This document shows positions 1 to 8,379 of a stretch of DNA of 54,293 nucleotides, piece by piece. The notes beneath the pieces are model-generated. The model did not search any database. It saw only the letters and a list, made by a program, of their open reading frames with translations, and was not told the DNA's origin. The position numbers were made by a program, and so were the translations under genes. The stretch comes from Promethearchaeota archaeon. Its GTDB lineage: Archaea > Asgardarchaeota > Lokiarchaeia > Sigynarchaeales > SOKP01. The DNA lies in NCBI GenBank assembly GCA_016839655.1, contig JAEOTW010000279.1:1-54293 (forward strand), written 5' to 3'. The first letter of the stretch is position 1. Each line of letters starts with the position of its first letter.

Positions 1-212
1 GCCTTTCTGAAATCAAAAGTATGAAAATTATGTATAAAGAAGATTTCATTATGATGAGGAATATAATAATGCCTGATAATAAGAATCAATTCCTTTTAGC
101 AATTTTATCAAAAGCTCCTGAAAGTGAAGATGTGGAACGATACTTTGACCAACTTCTTAATTGGGCTGTAGATAATTCACAAGCGGATTTAGAAAAGCTT
201 TCAAGTTTATAA
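1..212 (+). CDS. C-terminal part of an unrecognised protein, cut by the window edge
   Basis: The reading frame ending in TAA at 210-212 is open back to the first bases of the window, so this is probably the tail of a longer gene; an ATG at 21 would give a 63-residue product. The visible residues are acidic and helical in character, with no catalytic motif I recognise. A T-rich stretch follows at 213-240 and could end its transcript. The next gene lies on the opposite strand and converges on it. Function unknown; whether it is a separate small gene or a fragment cannot be settled here. Confidence 0.45.
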   Translation, partial: LSEIKSMKIMYKEDFIMMRNIIMPDNKNQFLLAILSKAPESEDVERYFDQLLNWAVDNSQADLEKLSSL

Positions 213-267
213 TACACTTTTTCTTTCTTTATATTTTTATCTCTAGCTTAGACTTCATTTTTAAAAT

Positions 268-906
268 TTAAATAATAGAGCTGTAAAATCTCAAAACTTC
301 ATTAACAATTTGCTCTTCAAAACCCCAGTAAAAGTGGTCGGCTCCAACAATTATCTTGCTAACTTTAGGTTCAATATAGAAATTATAATTTTCTTCAAAT
401 GATTCATATCGTGCAACTGTATCTTGATCACCTTGAATGAATAGTTTTGGTTTATCAGTTTGTGATAAGACTTTAAATTTTGAATCAACGAAATCCCATG
501 GAAATGAGATGGAAATATAACTAATAACTTTATCTGAATAATTTATAGCTGAACTCCCTATTGCAGCACCGTAAGAATAACCACATAACATTATTTTTTC
601 ATAATTCTTCTCATTTATTAAAAAATCAATACAAACTTTCACATCTTCTAATTCTCCAGTCCCATCCGAATGAGATCCAGTTGAATTTCCTACACCTCTG
701 AAGTTAAACCTTAAACAAGAAATTTTATTCTCAATTAACTTATTAAAGACTCCAGATACAACATTATTATACATACTCCCTCCGTATTGTGGATGAGGAT
801 GGCAAATTAAAACTACTGGATTAATTATGTTACTTTGGGAGTGAAAATATTCCGCTTCAAGTCTTATCTTTTTGTTTGTAATGAATAGTTTTTCTTTTTG
901 TACCAT
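268..906 (-). CDS. Alpha/beta hydrolase (COG2945-like, dienelactone-hydrolase fold)
   Basis: A 212-residue single-domain hydrolase. The motif CHPHPQYGG (residues 35-43) is typical of this family of small alpha/beta hydrolases. GYSYGA (109-114) supplies the nucleophile Ser111, GDQD (159-162) the acid Asp162, and His191 in ADHFYWG the base, so the triad is complete and in the standard order. No signal peptide, so it is probably cytoplasmic. It converges with the partial gene at the left edge and is divergent from the NadC-type gene, with about 55 nt between starts. The family acts on ester or related bonds in small molecules; the substrate cannot be read from the sequence. Confidence 0.85.
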   Translation of the reverse strand: MVQKEKLFITNKKIRLEAEYFHSQSNIINPVVLICHPHPQYGGSMYNNVVSGVFNKLIENKISCLRFNFRGVGNSTGSHSDGTGELEDVKVCIDFLINEKNYEKIMLCGYSYGAAIGSSAINYSDKVISYISISFPWDFVDSKFKVLSQTDKPKLFIQGDQDTVARYESFEENYNFYIEPKVSKIIVGADHFYWGFEEQIVNEVLRFYSSII

Positions 907-961
907 AATGTTAATTAATTTTTAAACTATAATAATAATACCATATAGGTTTGTGCGAAAT

Positions 962-1816
962 ATGAGCTATAATAAGATTCTAATTGAGGAGAAAATTAAA
1001 CATTTTTTATATGAAGATTGTATGTTTATTGATGTAAGCTCTAAAATAATACCAGAAAATGCAGATGCGTCTGCAAAGATCTTTTCCAAAAGTTTTGGTT
1101 ATGTATCAGGATTAGAAGAATTAAAAATATTATATAATATTTTAAATGTCTCTACTAATTTTAAGAAAAAAGATGGAGAAGAAGTAAACAATGGAGATGT
1201 GCTAGTAGAATTAGAAGGAACTGCTCGAGATATTCTATTAGGAGAAAGGACAGGATTAAATTTAATTACTCATATGAGTGCTGTTACGACAACAGCAAGA
1301 AAATATTTCAAAATCATCAAAGATTCAGGTAAGAATGTTAAAATTGCTTGTACTCGAAAAACTACACCTGGAATACGTATTTTTGAGAAGAAAGCTGCTG
1401 AATTAGGATTTGCTGATACTCATAGATTTTCTCTAGATGATATGGTTCTCCTGAAAGACACTCACTTAAAATTTTATGAGGGGAAACTTGAAAAGATGTT
1501 GAGTGACATTAGAAGAGAGAATAGTTTCTCAAAAAAAATTGAGATAGAAATCGAAAAAGTGGGAGACGTTTTAACTGCTGCTAGGAATGGAGCGGATATT
1601 ATAATGTTGGATAATATGGATCCAGATCAGGTTGAAGACGCAATCAATACATTGAAAGAACATAATCTGAGGGATAAAGTAATAATTGAAATTTCTGGTG
1701 GAATAACTCAAGAGAATATCATTGACTATTTATTATCTGAACCTGATGTTATAAGTTTAGGTTTAATTACCCAATTCCCTTCTGAACAGGTCGATTTTTC
1801 ACTTCGATTTGATTAG
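962..1816 (+). CDS. nadC: Nicotinate-nucleotide pyrophosphorylase (carboxylating), NadC family
   Basis: A 284-residue member of the quinolinate phosphoribosyltransferase family. NadC joins quinolinate and PRPP to give nicotinate mononucleotide in de novo NAD synthesis. Family signatures are GERTGLNLITHMS near residue 95, TRKTTPGIR near 129, HRFSLDDMVLLKDTHL near 155 and the C-terminal barrel segments IEIEIEKVGD, ADIIMLDNM and IEISGGI. The ATG at 962 was preferred over a GTG nine bases upstream because family members begin just before the LLIEEKLKxFL-like helix. No nadA or nadB lies nearby, and the molybdenum-linked paralogue ModD shares the fold, so substrate assignment is less certain than the family. 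The neighbouring regulator gene is convergent. Confidence 0.82.
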   Translation: MSYNKILIEEKIKHFLYEDCMFIDVSSKIIPENADASAKIFSKSFGYVSGLEELKILYNILNVSTNFKKKDGEEVNNGDVLVELEGTARDILLGERTGLNLITHMSAVTTTARKYFKIIKDSGKNVKIACTRKTTPGIRIFEKKAAELGFADTHRFSLDDMVLLKDTHLKFYEGKLEKMLSDIRRENSFSKKIEIEIEKVGDVLTAARNGADIIMLDNMDPDQVEDAINTLKEHNLRDKVIIEISGGITQENIIDYLLSEPDVISLGLITQFPSEQVDFSLRFD

Positions 1817-1824
1817 TTTATCAC

Positions 1825-2223
1825 TTAGTCAATAATAATTTCACGTATTGAACAAATTACATCCTTTATCTTAGCTAATTCTTTATAGAGATCTTTTATA
1901 ACAAAAAATTCTCCTACAACTAGGAGTAACTCAATTTTTTTTTCAGCTATGCGCCAATCTGTAATAGTTTTAATAATTTGATGGAATCGCGAATATAATT
2001 CAGTTATTTGATCAATTATTATTTCTTTAAAGGGATAAACTAGACTTATAGATATAATTAAAATGTCATTTTCTAAATTCTCATATTTTTCATGCTTTTC
2101 AATAAAACTGAATATTGAATCCCTCAAAGCTTCACTTTTGGATGTAAAACCACTTATTTTTCTTACTTTTTCGAATCTTTCTAATAACTCATCGTTAACT
2201 TGCAAAGAGATTATTGGGCTCAT
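1825..2223 (-). CDS. NikR-like ribbon-helix-helix regulator without recognisable nickel ligands
   Basis: A 132-residue protein with an N-terminal ribbon-helix-helix (SLQVNDELLERFEKVRKISG, then SEALRDSIFSFIEKHE) followed by a C-terminal ACT/NikR-like regulatory domain of beta-alpha-beta type (about residues 50-132). Classical NikR binds nickel through a His-x(10)-His-x-His-x(5)-Cys pattern. In the corresponding stretch this protein reads FHQIIKTITDWRIAEKKIELLLVVGE, with only the first His and no Cys, so nickel sensing is unlikely by the known chemistry. It probably acts as a dimer or tetramer on DNA; the ligand is unknown. It stands alone between a convergent NadC-type gene and a co-oriented sugar isomerase gene. 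Confidence 0.75.
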   Translation of the reverse strand: MSPIISLQVNDELLERFEKVRKISGFTSKSEALRDSIFSFIEKHEKYENLENDILIISISLVYPFKEIIIDQITELYSRFHQIIKTITDWRIAEKKIELLLVVGEFFVIKDLYKELAKIKDVICSIREIIID

Positions 2224-2270
2224 TTATCATTACCAGATTATTTTAATTTCTAATAAAAATTAAGAATGTA

Positions 2271-3101
2271 TTATAAAAATTTATTTATATAATTTATACT
2301 TTGATTTAATGAATTTGCAGAAGATAATTCAATAATCATTGGTCCTTTATAATTATATTTTCTTAATACTTCAAAAATTTCTTTAAAATCAATCTTTCCT
2401 GAACCGATTGGAGGATGTGTGTCAGAATCTTTACTAAAATTATCTACTAAATGAATATTTTTTATAATTTGGTGATATCTCTCCCATAAATTCTTCACAT
2501 TTCCATCACACGTATAAAAATGACTGGTATCAAAAGTTAAATTGAGATCTTTTCGAGCGATAGTTGTATATATGTCATCGATATTCTTATTATCAGTCAT
2601 AATATAGGCTTTCTTAGGCATATTTTCTAAACAAATTAAAAATTGCTGATTACTTGTGAAATCCAATAATTTATGAATAGCCTTTTTTAATTGGTCCTTG
2701 TTCAGTTCCCTTATTGAAGTTAACATAAAATTAGCTAATCCGGGATGGATTGTTAATAGATTTACATCAATTTGAGAACATATTTTAATTACTTCTATAT
2801 ATGATTCGATTGATGCGTTTGATATACGAGTATTATGAGAGCAAAGACTTAAATCAATATAAGGTCCATGTACTTGTTTTTTTAAAGAATAAGAATTTAC
2901 TAGGTTAATAAATTTTTGCTTATACTCATCATTAAATAATTGTGGTGGTTCAATTACCAATTCTACTCTTTCAATTCCTTTTTTTTCAGCGAAATTAAGA
3001 CACTGTGTTGTTGCATTAAGTAATAACTCTTTAAGGTCATTTAATTTAGCTGTACGTGCAACATCAATAATATGCCCTAAACTACTAATCCCCAACTCCA
3101 T
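2271..3101 (-). CDS. Sugar phosphate isomerase/epimerase family TIM barrel
   Basis: A 276-residue xylose-isomerase-like barrel (AP endonuclease 2 superfamily). The metal-site strands are visible in order: VELVIEPP near 47, QVHGPYIDL near 76, LLTIHPG near 115, ICLENMP near 155, LTFDTSHF near 188, NIHLVDN near 215, a PPIGSGKIDF turn near 230 and MIIEL near 254. Glu, His and Asp residues on these strands normally hold a divalent metal in isomerases such as hydroxypyruvate isomerase or tagatose/psicose epimerases. It lies 27 nt downstream of a class II aldolase on the same strand, so the two probably form a sugar or sugar-phosphate catabolic operon. The exact substrate is not evident. Confidence 0.8.
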   Translation of the reverse strand: MELGISSLGHIIDVARTAKLNDLKELLLNATTQCLNFAEKKGIERVELVIEPPQLFNDEYKQKFINLVNSYSLKKQVHGPYIDLSLCSHNTRISNASIESYIEVIKICSQIDVNLLTIHPGLANFMLTSIRELNKDQLKKAIHKLLDFTSNQQFLICLENMPKKAYIMTDNKNIDDIYTTIARKDLNLTFDTSHFYTCDGNVKNLWERYHQIIKNIHLVDNFSKDSDTHPPIGSGKIDFKEIFEVLRKYNYKGPMIIELSSANSLNQSINYINKFL

Positions 3102-3128
3102 AATTTTTACCTCATTTAAAAGAATATT

Positions 3129-3809
3129 CTATTTCTTTTTCCGCATACTCCGAGGGTAGCTAGCAAAAAGACTATCAAAAATCTTTTGAAATCGATCGAG
3201 ATGTTCTTCAGAGATTAGATTTGGTTTTCCTATCTGTAAAGCTCCCCAATACATTTTTGCTAGCTTTTCTACGAGTTCAGCAAACTTAATAGTATGATCT
3301 AAGGATTTTCCACACACTATAACACCATGATTTGCTAATAAAGCAGCATTCTTTATACCTAGAGCTTTAAGGGCCACTTCTCCAATTTCTTCTGTATGAG
3401 CCTCCCCAAATTCAGATATATCTACTGATCCGCCCAAAAATACATGCATTTCTTCCATTATAATTGGAATACCTTTCCCTACGATGGAGAGCATTGTTGC
3501 GAAAGGCGAGTGTGTGTGGATTACTGCTTGGACTTTTGGTCTTGACTTATAAATCGCGATATGCATTTTTGCTTCAGTCGAAGGTAATTTTCCAGCACTT
3601 AGTGGAATTCCTTCAAAATCCAGATGTACAATTTCATCTTTTTTAAGTGTTTCATATTGATTGAAGGAAGGGGTAATAAAAAATTCCTCTTTCTTACCAT
3701 TTCTAACGCTAACATTACCTTCTCCAACATCCACTAATCCCTTTGAGAAAATTTTCTTTGCTCCCTGAACAACTTCCTTACGAACTTGATCTTCTTTATT
3801 TAATTCCAT
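3129..3809 (-). CDS. Class II aldolase/adducin family protein (fuculose-phosphate-aldolase-like)
   Basis: A 226-residue zinc aldolase of the L-fuculose-1-phosphate/L-ribulose-5-phosphate 4-epimerase family. GNVSVR (31-36) is the phosphate-loop segment. His98 and His100 in IHTHSPF and His161 in LANHGV are the zinc ligands, and a Glu near 120 (MEEMH) is placed like the catalytic acid. Family members cleave or epimerise sugar phosphates, releasing dihydroxyacetone phosphate or related fragments. It is the first gene of a two-gene unit with the downstream isomerase. Its domain is closely similar in layout to the C-terminal half of the fusion protein at 9123-10814, so the genome holds at least two such aldolases. 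Confidence 0.88.
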   Translation of the reverse strand: MELNKEDQVRKEVVQGAKKIFSKGLVDVGEGNVSVRNGKKEEFFITPSFNQYETLKKDEIVHLDFEGIPLSAGKLPSTEAKMHIAIYKSRPKVQAVIHTHSPFATMLSIVGKGIPIIMEEMHVFLGGSVDISEFGEAHTEEIGEVALKALGIKNAALLANHGVIVCGKSLDHTIKFAELVEKLAKMYWGALQIGKPNLISEEHLDRFQKIFDSLFASYPRSMRKKK

Positions 3810-3944
3810 AATTTAAATAATTAAAACTCAATTAAAAATATACTTTGAACGATTTTATTCTTACTTGGCTTTTAAAGGATACAATTTGAGAAATTATATT
3901 AATTCTTGAAAGTCTATTTTTTTAAATATATATTATATCTATCC

Positions 3945-3954
3945 TTTTTATAAA
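3945..3954 (+). promoter_or_regulatory. Probable TATA box for dinB
   Basis: TTTTTATAAA lies 37 nt before the ATG of DNA polymerase IV. This is the right distance for an archaeal TATA box followed by a transcription start 25-27 nt downstream and a short leader. The region is AT-rich, so the match is only suggestive. Confidence 0.35.
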
Positions 3955-3991
3955 CCATATTTAATATTGAATAACTCTCCTTCGTTAAATA

Positions 3992-5080
3992 ATGAATCGC
4001 ATCATTTTACATTGTGATCTTGATTGTTTTTTTGCTGCGGTAGAAATAAGAGATAATCCACAATATAAAAATAAGCCAGTTATAATTGGAGCAGATCCAA
4101 AAGAAGGTAAAGGAAGGGGTGTTATAGCAACTTGTAATTACGAAGCACGACAATATGGGTTACATTCAGCCATGCCAATATCTCAAGCATATAGAAGATG
4201 TCCTCATGGGATTTATTTAAGACCTAATGGTACTAAATATCATGAGGTGTCTAGAGAAGTAATGGAGATACTAGAAAGTTATAGTAATGAATTCCAGAAA
4301 GTAGGGGCAGATGAAGCGTATTTAGAACTAACAGGAAAAGCTCAACATTATTGTGAAGCTGAAAGAATAGCAAAACAAATTCAGGAGGAAATATTGGAAA
4401 GAATTGGTATTACAATCTCCATAGGTATTGCTCCTACAAAATCGCTAGCAAAAATCGCCTCTGATGAAAATAAACCTAATGGTATTACCGTTGTAAATCC
4501 TGAGAATATTGCTTATTTCTTGAAAGATATGGATATAACCCGTATTCCAGGAGTTGGTAAGAAGACTAAAGTATATTTCTATAAAAAAGGGATAAAAAAA
4601 ATAGGAGACGTAATAAAGACACCCTTACCTAAAATGATAGAGCTATTTGGAAAACATGGGAGATGGATCTGGAATGTTGCTAATGGTCTAGATAATCGAA
4701 AAGTAAAAGAATTTCATGAAGAAAGAAAATCCATTAGTGCCGAAAGAACATTTTATACTGACACAAAAGATTTTAATGAAATATTATCAAAATTCGAAGA
4801 TATAAATAGTAGAATCCATAAATCACTTTTAAAGCATCAGATTACTTATAAAACTATTACATTAAAGATCAGATTTAAAGGCTTTCAAACCTTTACTCGT
4901 TCAAAAACGCTTCCATTTCATATCAGAGATGAACAATTTGTATTAAAAACTATTTTACAATTATTTAAAGAATTTTCAAATAATGATAAAAAAGTTAGGC
5001 TCGTAGGTATTAAATTATCAAGTTTTGAGAGAAATCAGAAAAATAGACAGAAAAATTTGTTGAATTACGCATTGATTTAA
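3992..5080 (+). CDS. dinB: DNA polymerase IV (Y-family, DinB)
   Basis: A 362-residue translesion polymerase, close to the usual archaeal length (about 350). LHCDLDCFFAAVE (7-19) carries metal ligand Asp9 and an aromatic steric gate (Phe14). GADEAYLEL (105-113) contains Asp107 and Glu108, although the common Ser-Val/Ile before DEAY is replaced by Gly-Ala. SIGIAPTKSLAKIAS is the finger/palm signature, and RIPGVGKKT is the helix-hairpin-helix of the thumb. The little-finger domain fills the last 110 residues. Near the C-terminus QKNLLNYA fits a loose sliding-clamp (PCNA) motif, Q-x-x-L-x-x-aromatic. It is transcribed alone and divergently from the aldolase/isomerase pair. Confidence 0.95.
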   Translation: MNRIILHCDLDCFFAAVEIRDNPQYKNKPVIIGADPKEGKGRGVIATCNYEARQYGLHSAMPISQAYRRCPHGIYLRPNGTKYHEVSREVMEILESYSNEFQKVGADEAYLELTGKAQHYCEAERIAKQIQEEILERIGITISIGIAPTKSLAKIASDENKPNGITVVNPENIAYFLKDMDITRIPGVGKKTKVYFYKKGIKKIGDVIKTPLPKMIELFGKHGRWIWNVANGLDNRKVKEFHEERKSISAERTFYTDTKDFNEILSKFEDINSRIHKSLLKHQITYKTITLKIRFKGFQTFTRSKTLPFHIRDEQFVLKTILQLFKEFSNNDKKVRLVGIKLSSFERNQKNRQKNLLNYALI

Positions 5081-5094
5081 GCGTATAAACCATT

Positions 5095-6012
5095 TTATAG
5101 ATTATCTTGATATAACTCTAAAATTTTTTTATGAAGGAAACTATTTGCTGCAATAATACCTGGTGCAGTCCATAAACATTTATCTCTTTCAAAATTTAAG
5201 TTTACACCCTTTAGATCTGTAATTTTTCCCCCTGCTTCTTTTACGATTAAAACACCTGGCATAAAATCCCAAGAGAATGAGTGAGTCTTCTCTAAAGGTT
5301 TAATATAAAGGTCAGCATTTCCATCTGCCACCATACAAAATTTTGCCATGCTATCAATTTGAATAAAGTTCGATATACCAATTTTTTTTGCAAAATTGAG
5401 AACCCATGGTTGATCATAATGTAAAGAATGACATAATGAGATATTGTTTATATTCATTGTTTGGCTTACTTTTATAGGATTAAAAATCTTTTTATTATAC
5501 GAAACTTGAGATCCTTGGCCTTCTTCAGCAATAAAAATAGCCAATGGATTTTTATTATAGTTTGGTATTGCTATTGCACATATTTTAGGAATAGATTCTA
5601 TCATTAACCCGATACCTATTGCATAAGATAGTCCTTTTTGATAACCAATTGTGCCGTCAATAGGATCTATGATCCATTGACGTTTAGAAGATTTGCTTTG
5701 AAATGTAATATTTTCCTTTATATTTCTTAGTGTTTTTAAATTTAATTCATCGAAACATCGATTTATTAGAGATTCTGCCTTACTACTTATAAAATTAATA
5801 TTTTCCTCTTCTGCTATAATCTCATCTTCAGGAAAACAATCTCTTAACCGAGAAACTATATATATTTGAGAGGCAAAATCCGCCAAAGTGACTGGCGATT
5901 TATCTGACTTTGAAAAGGATTCGAAACCTGTTCTTCTAAACCATTCTGTTATTTTATATGCCTTAGATACTAATTCAGTTGCTATTTTTAATTCTTCTTT
6001 ATATTTCGCCAT
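5095..6012 (-). CDS. HAL2/inositol-monophosphatase-family phosphatase, probably 3'(2'),5'-bisphosphate nucleotidase-like
   Basis: A 305-residue metal-dependent phosphatase. SKSDKSPVTLAD (34-45) is the N-terminal helix and loop typical of HAL2/CysQ-type PAP phosphatases. AEEEN (67-71) and DPIDGT (116-121) form the Mg/Li-sensitive metal site, and WDFMPG (248-253) with EAGG (259-262) is the second metal-site and substrate segment. The likely activity is removal of the 3'-phosphate from adenosine 3',5'-bisphosphate or a related nucleotide, but inositol monophosphate and fructose 1,6-bisphosphate are alternative substrates in the superfamily. It converges with dinB, with 14 nt between their ends. 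No sulfate-assimilation gene is nearby to support the PAP role. Confidence 0.78.
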   Translation of the reverse strand: MAKYKEELKIATELVSKAYKITEWFRRTGFESFSKSDKSPVTLADFASQIYIVSRLRDCFPEDEIIAEEENINFISSKAESLINRCFDELNLKTLRNIKENITFQSKSSKRQWIIDPIDGTIGYQKGLSYAIGIGLMIESIPKICAIAIPNYNKNPLAIFIAEEGQGSQVSYNKKIFNPIKVSQTMNINNISLCHSLHYDQPWVLNFAKKIGISNFIQIDSMAKFCMVADGNADLYIKPLEKTHSFSWDFMPGVLIVKEAGGKITDLKGVNLNFERDKCLWTAPGIIAANSFLHKKILELYQDNL

Positions 6013-6138
6013 GCTTTTCTTTACTTATTTAGAGATGATATATATTAATATAAAATCATTTCAATTTTTCTAGTAGTATAAATCAATTAGAAAAATTTGA
6101 GTCTTCTAATTACTTTTTTGGATTTTTTGAGAGAAAAT

Positions 6139-8217
6139 TTATCGAATTATTGCCTTTATTTCGAATAAATAATTATCTAATAACATTGATGGCATATGGA
6201 TAAGTTCTAGTTGCTCTGTCTTTTTTATCAATTCTGATTCAAAATTATATTCATTAATGAGCCAGAATAGTTTATACAATTCAATTTTTTTCTTAAAATC
6301 ACTATCCATTCTATAGAATTTTGAATATGCATCATAAAAAGACCTATAAAATGAGGGATTATTTAATGGTTTTAAAATCCAATAATCAATTTTAATAAAG
6401 TCTTGAGCTCGGTTTCCAACACACCAATTATCAAAATTTACAATACCATTAATTTTTATAACACCTAATTCCTCTTTTACAATAATATTTTGACTTTTAA
6501 AATCATTATGCAATAGTACAAAATCATTTTCTTCCTCAATTAATGAATTATTATCTTTGTAAAAAGCTCTAATTTCATCATAGAAATCAATTTTATTTCT
6601 TTTTGCTTCTTGAAGGTTTTGCTCAAATTCACTTTCTAAGTATTTTAAATAAGAAATTTTAGGTAATTTACCAATATCACTAATTTTTTTATAATATGAT
6701 TGGAATTCAATTGTATGTAATCTTCCTAAAATTTCACCTAGATTACTAAATAAATTTAAAAATTTTTTGGCTTTTAAGTTCTTTCCTTCACTGATATATC
6801 GATTAATAACCTGAAAAAGAGGTTTTCCTCGAATATATTCATTTACTGAAAAAAGGTAGGGGATAGTTTCCTTGGTTTCATCATAATAAATTAAATTACA
6901 AACAGGAATAATAGGAGGTTTTTCTTTACTAAATAGATATGATCCTGTTTTAGTATCAATGATTTCTTCTACTTTCTGCCTTAAATTAACATTATTTGAG
7001 CTTAATGTTTTATCTAAAAATGGATATAACAGTTTTTCTTTAATTATATCTTCAATTTGGAAGTGTTGACTTGTACGAAATCTGAAAACTAATTGATTAT
7101 TTTCAAAATTTACCCTATAGATGGTATTAGTATCAGCAATGTAAGGCCCCTTAATTTTCTTTACTTTACCTTGTTTAACTAAAACTTCAATATTGGAGAA
7201 AGTATTTATAATCTCATCAAATTGGTAAAGAACTTTTTTACCAAGAAAATATAGTTTATAGATCTGTTTATTGTTAAGTAAATAATTCACTGTAGCTTCT
7301 ATTCTTCCTTTGCTTATTGGATCAATTTGATTTTCTAATGCTTTATAAATATCAATTATATCATTATTATTTCTTGATAATAAATCTTTATATAAGTAAA
7401 TAAAGGCATATTTCAACCCAAGATCCACTTTTACTTCATTAGTTCTTACTTCAAATATTTTATTTCTGATGTCATTTATTTGCTCTTGTATTTGTAGAAT
7501 TTCTAAGAGATTATCTTCTACTGCGTAGTTAAATAATTTTGAGGACATATTAACTATATTACTAATATTAGAGAGAATTCCGCTGTATTTTCTCATGTTT
7601 AATGGAATGAGTTGTAGAAATGTTTGAGAATTTTCCTCCATCCCACATATTACAGAAAAATTTTTATTCAAATATTGAATATAAGCTTTACAATTTTTAA
7701 TATTGTAGAAAGAATCAATTAGTCCATTTAAATTTGAAAACTTCATTAAAGATTTTAATGAAGTTGGTTCAATTTCATTCCCTGCAAATAATGGTGGATT
7801 ATTGATTAAATATATATGATTTCCAGAAGTAATAGAACCTAAAATATTTTCAAAATGAGATTCCATACCTTCTATTGATGTTTTTTCAGAGATAGGTGGA
7901 GAAATCATATAATTTAAATTTTCGAATTTTTTTCCCAGACTTTCGATTTGTTCTATTATAACATCAGCGTGATTATTATAAAACCCCACCATAATAGGAG
8001 TTTCATTCTTAGTAATTTCTACTGCTAATTCAATTAATTTAATTTTTTCTGTGATGGAAGTTCGATTATTTTCATCAATCCTCCCAAAAAGAAGAAGTGA
8101 ATTTGCATCATTCGTAAGAATATGACGTAAAAGAAGTGAGTTAAGGCTTTCGATGATTCTAAAGTCTTTATTGTCAAATGTTAATGCATTACAAATCACG
8201 CCATTAATCTGTGGTAT
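6139..8217 (-). CDS. Fusion of a DHDPS-like TIM barrel (inactive) with an aminoglycoside-phosphotransferase-like kinase; probable ATA start
   Basis: The frame up to the first conventional start (GTG, 8199) gives 686 residues. The coding pattern continues six codons upstream, where PQINGVICNALTF matches the start of the dihydrodipicolinate-synthase/N-acetylneuraminate-lyase family. A strong GAGGAG at 8224-8229 lies 6 nt before an ATA codon at 8215-8217. Numbering from the GTG, residues 1-250 follow the DHDPS fold (LLLFGRIDENNR, PIMVGFYNNHADVIIEQ, IYLINNPP), but the catalytic Tyr and Schiff-base Lys are absent (NPP lacks the preceding Tyr; GLIDS replaces the G-I-K strand). Residues 340-686 are an APH/choline-kinase-like fold: LLHNDFKSQN (562-571; catalytic Asp566, Asn571) and NFD (588-590; metal Asp590). 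The kinase appears intact; its substrate may be a sugar, amino acid or polyol bound by the barrel. Function unknown. Confidence 0.72.
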   Translation of the reverse strand: MPQINGVICNALTFDNKDFRIIESLNSLLLRHILTNDANSLLLFGRIDENNRTSITEKIKLIELAVEITKNETPIMVGFYNNHADVIIEQIESLGKKFENLNYMISPPISEKTSIEGMESHFENILGSITSGNHIYLINNPPLFAGNEIEPTSLKSLMKFSNLNGLIDSFYNIKNCKAYIQYLNKNFSVICGMEENSQTFLQLIPLNMRKYSGILSNISNIVNMSSKLFNYAVEDNLLEILQIQEQINDIRNKIFEVRTNEVKVDLGLKYAFIYLYKDLLSRNNNDIIDIYKALENQIDPISKGRIEATVNYLLNNKQIYKLYFLGKKVLYQFDEIINTFSNIEVLVKQGKVKKIKGPYIADTNTIYRVNFENNQLVFRFRTSQHFQIEDIIKEKLLYPFLDKTLSSNNVNLRQKVEEIIDTKTGSYLFSKEKPPIIPVCNLIYYDETKETIPYLFSVNEYIRGKPLFQVINRYISEGKNLKAKKFLNLFSNLGEILGRLHTIEFQSYYKKISDIGKLPKISYLKYLESEFEQNLQEAKRNKIDFYDEIRAFYKDNNSLIEEENDFVLLHNDFKSQNIIVKEELGVIKINGIVNFDNWCVGNRAQDFIKIDYWILKPLNNPSFYRSFYDAYSKFYRMDSDFKKKIELYKLFWLINEYNFESELIKKTEQLELIHMPSMLLDNYLFEIKAIIR

Positions 8218-8223
8218 TCTTAT

Positions 8224-8229
8224 CTCCTC
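8224..8229 (-). promoter_or_regulatory. Shine-Dalgarno that decides a non-AUG start
   Basis: GAGGAG on the minus strand is followed by six bases and then ATA (8217-8215), the first codon of the frame that restores a complete DHDPS-like N-terminus. No ATG, GTG or TTG occurs at a workable distance; the GTG at 8199 is 24 nt from the motif. Confidence 0.55.
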
Positions 8230-8379
8230 AGCATTAAATAAGGAACTAAATTGAATTTCAAGTATATTTTATGAATAATATTCTTTATGTATTTATATGA
8301 TTCTTTACTTAAAATTTTATAAATCATTTAATAATGATCAATAGTCAAATTTATATCGGCTTAACTAAATTTTAATGAA

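Noticed and set aside
50..80. C/D-box-like ATGATGA followed by CTGA near the left edge
   Set aside because: Only one C-like and one D-like box, inside an open reading frame, and no C'/D' pair at the usual spacing.
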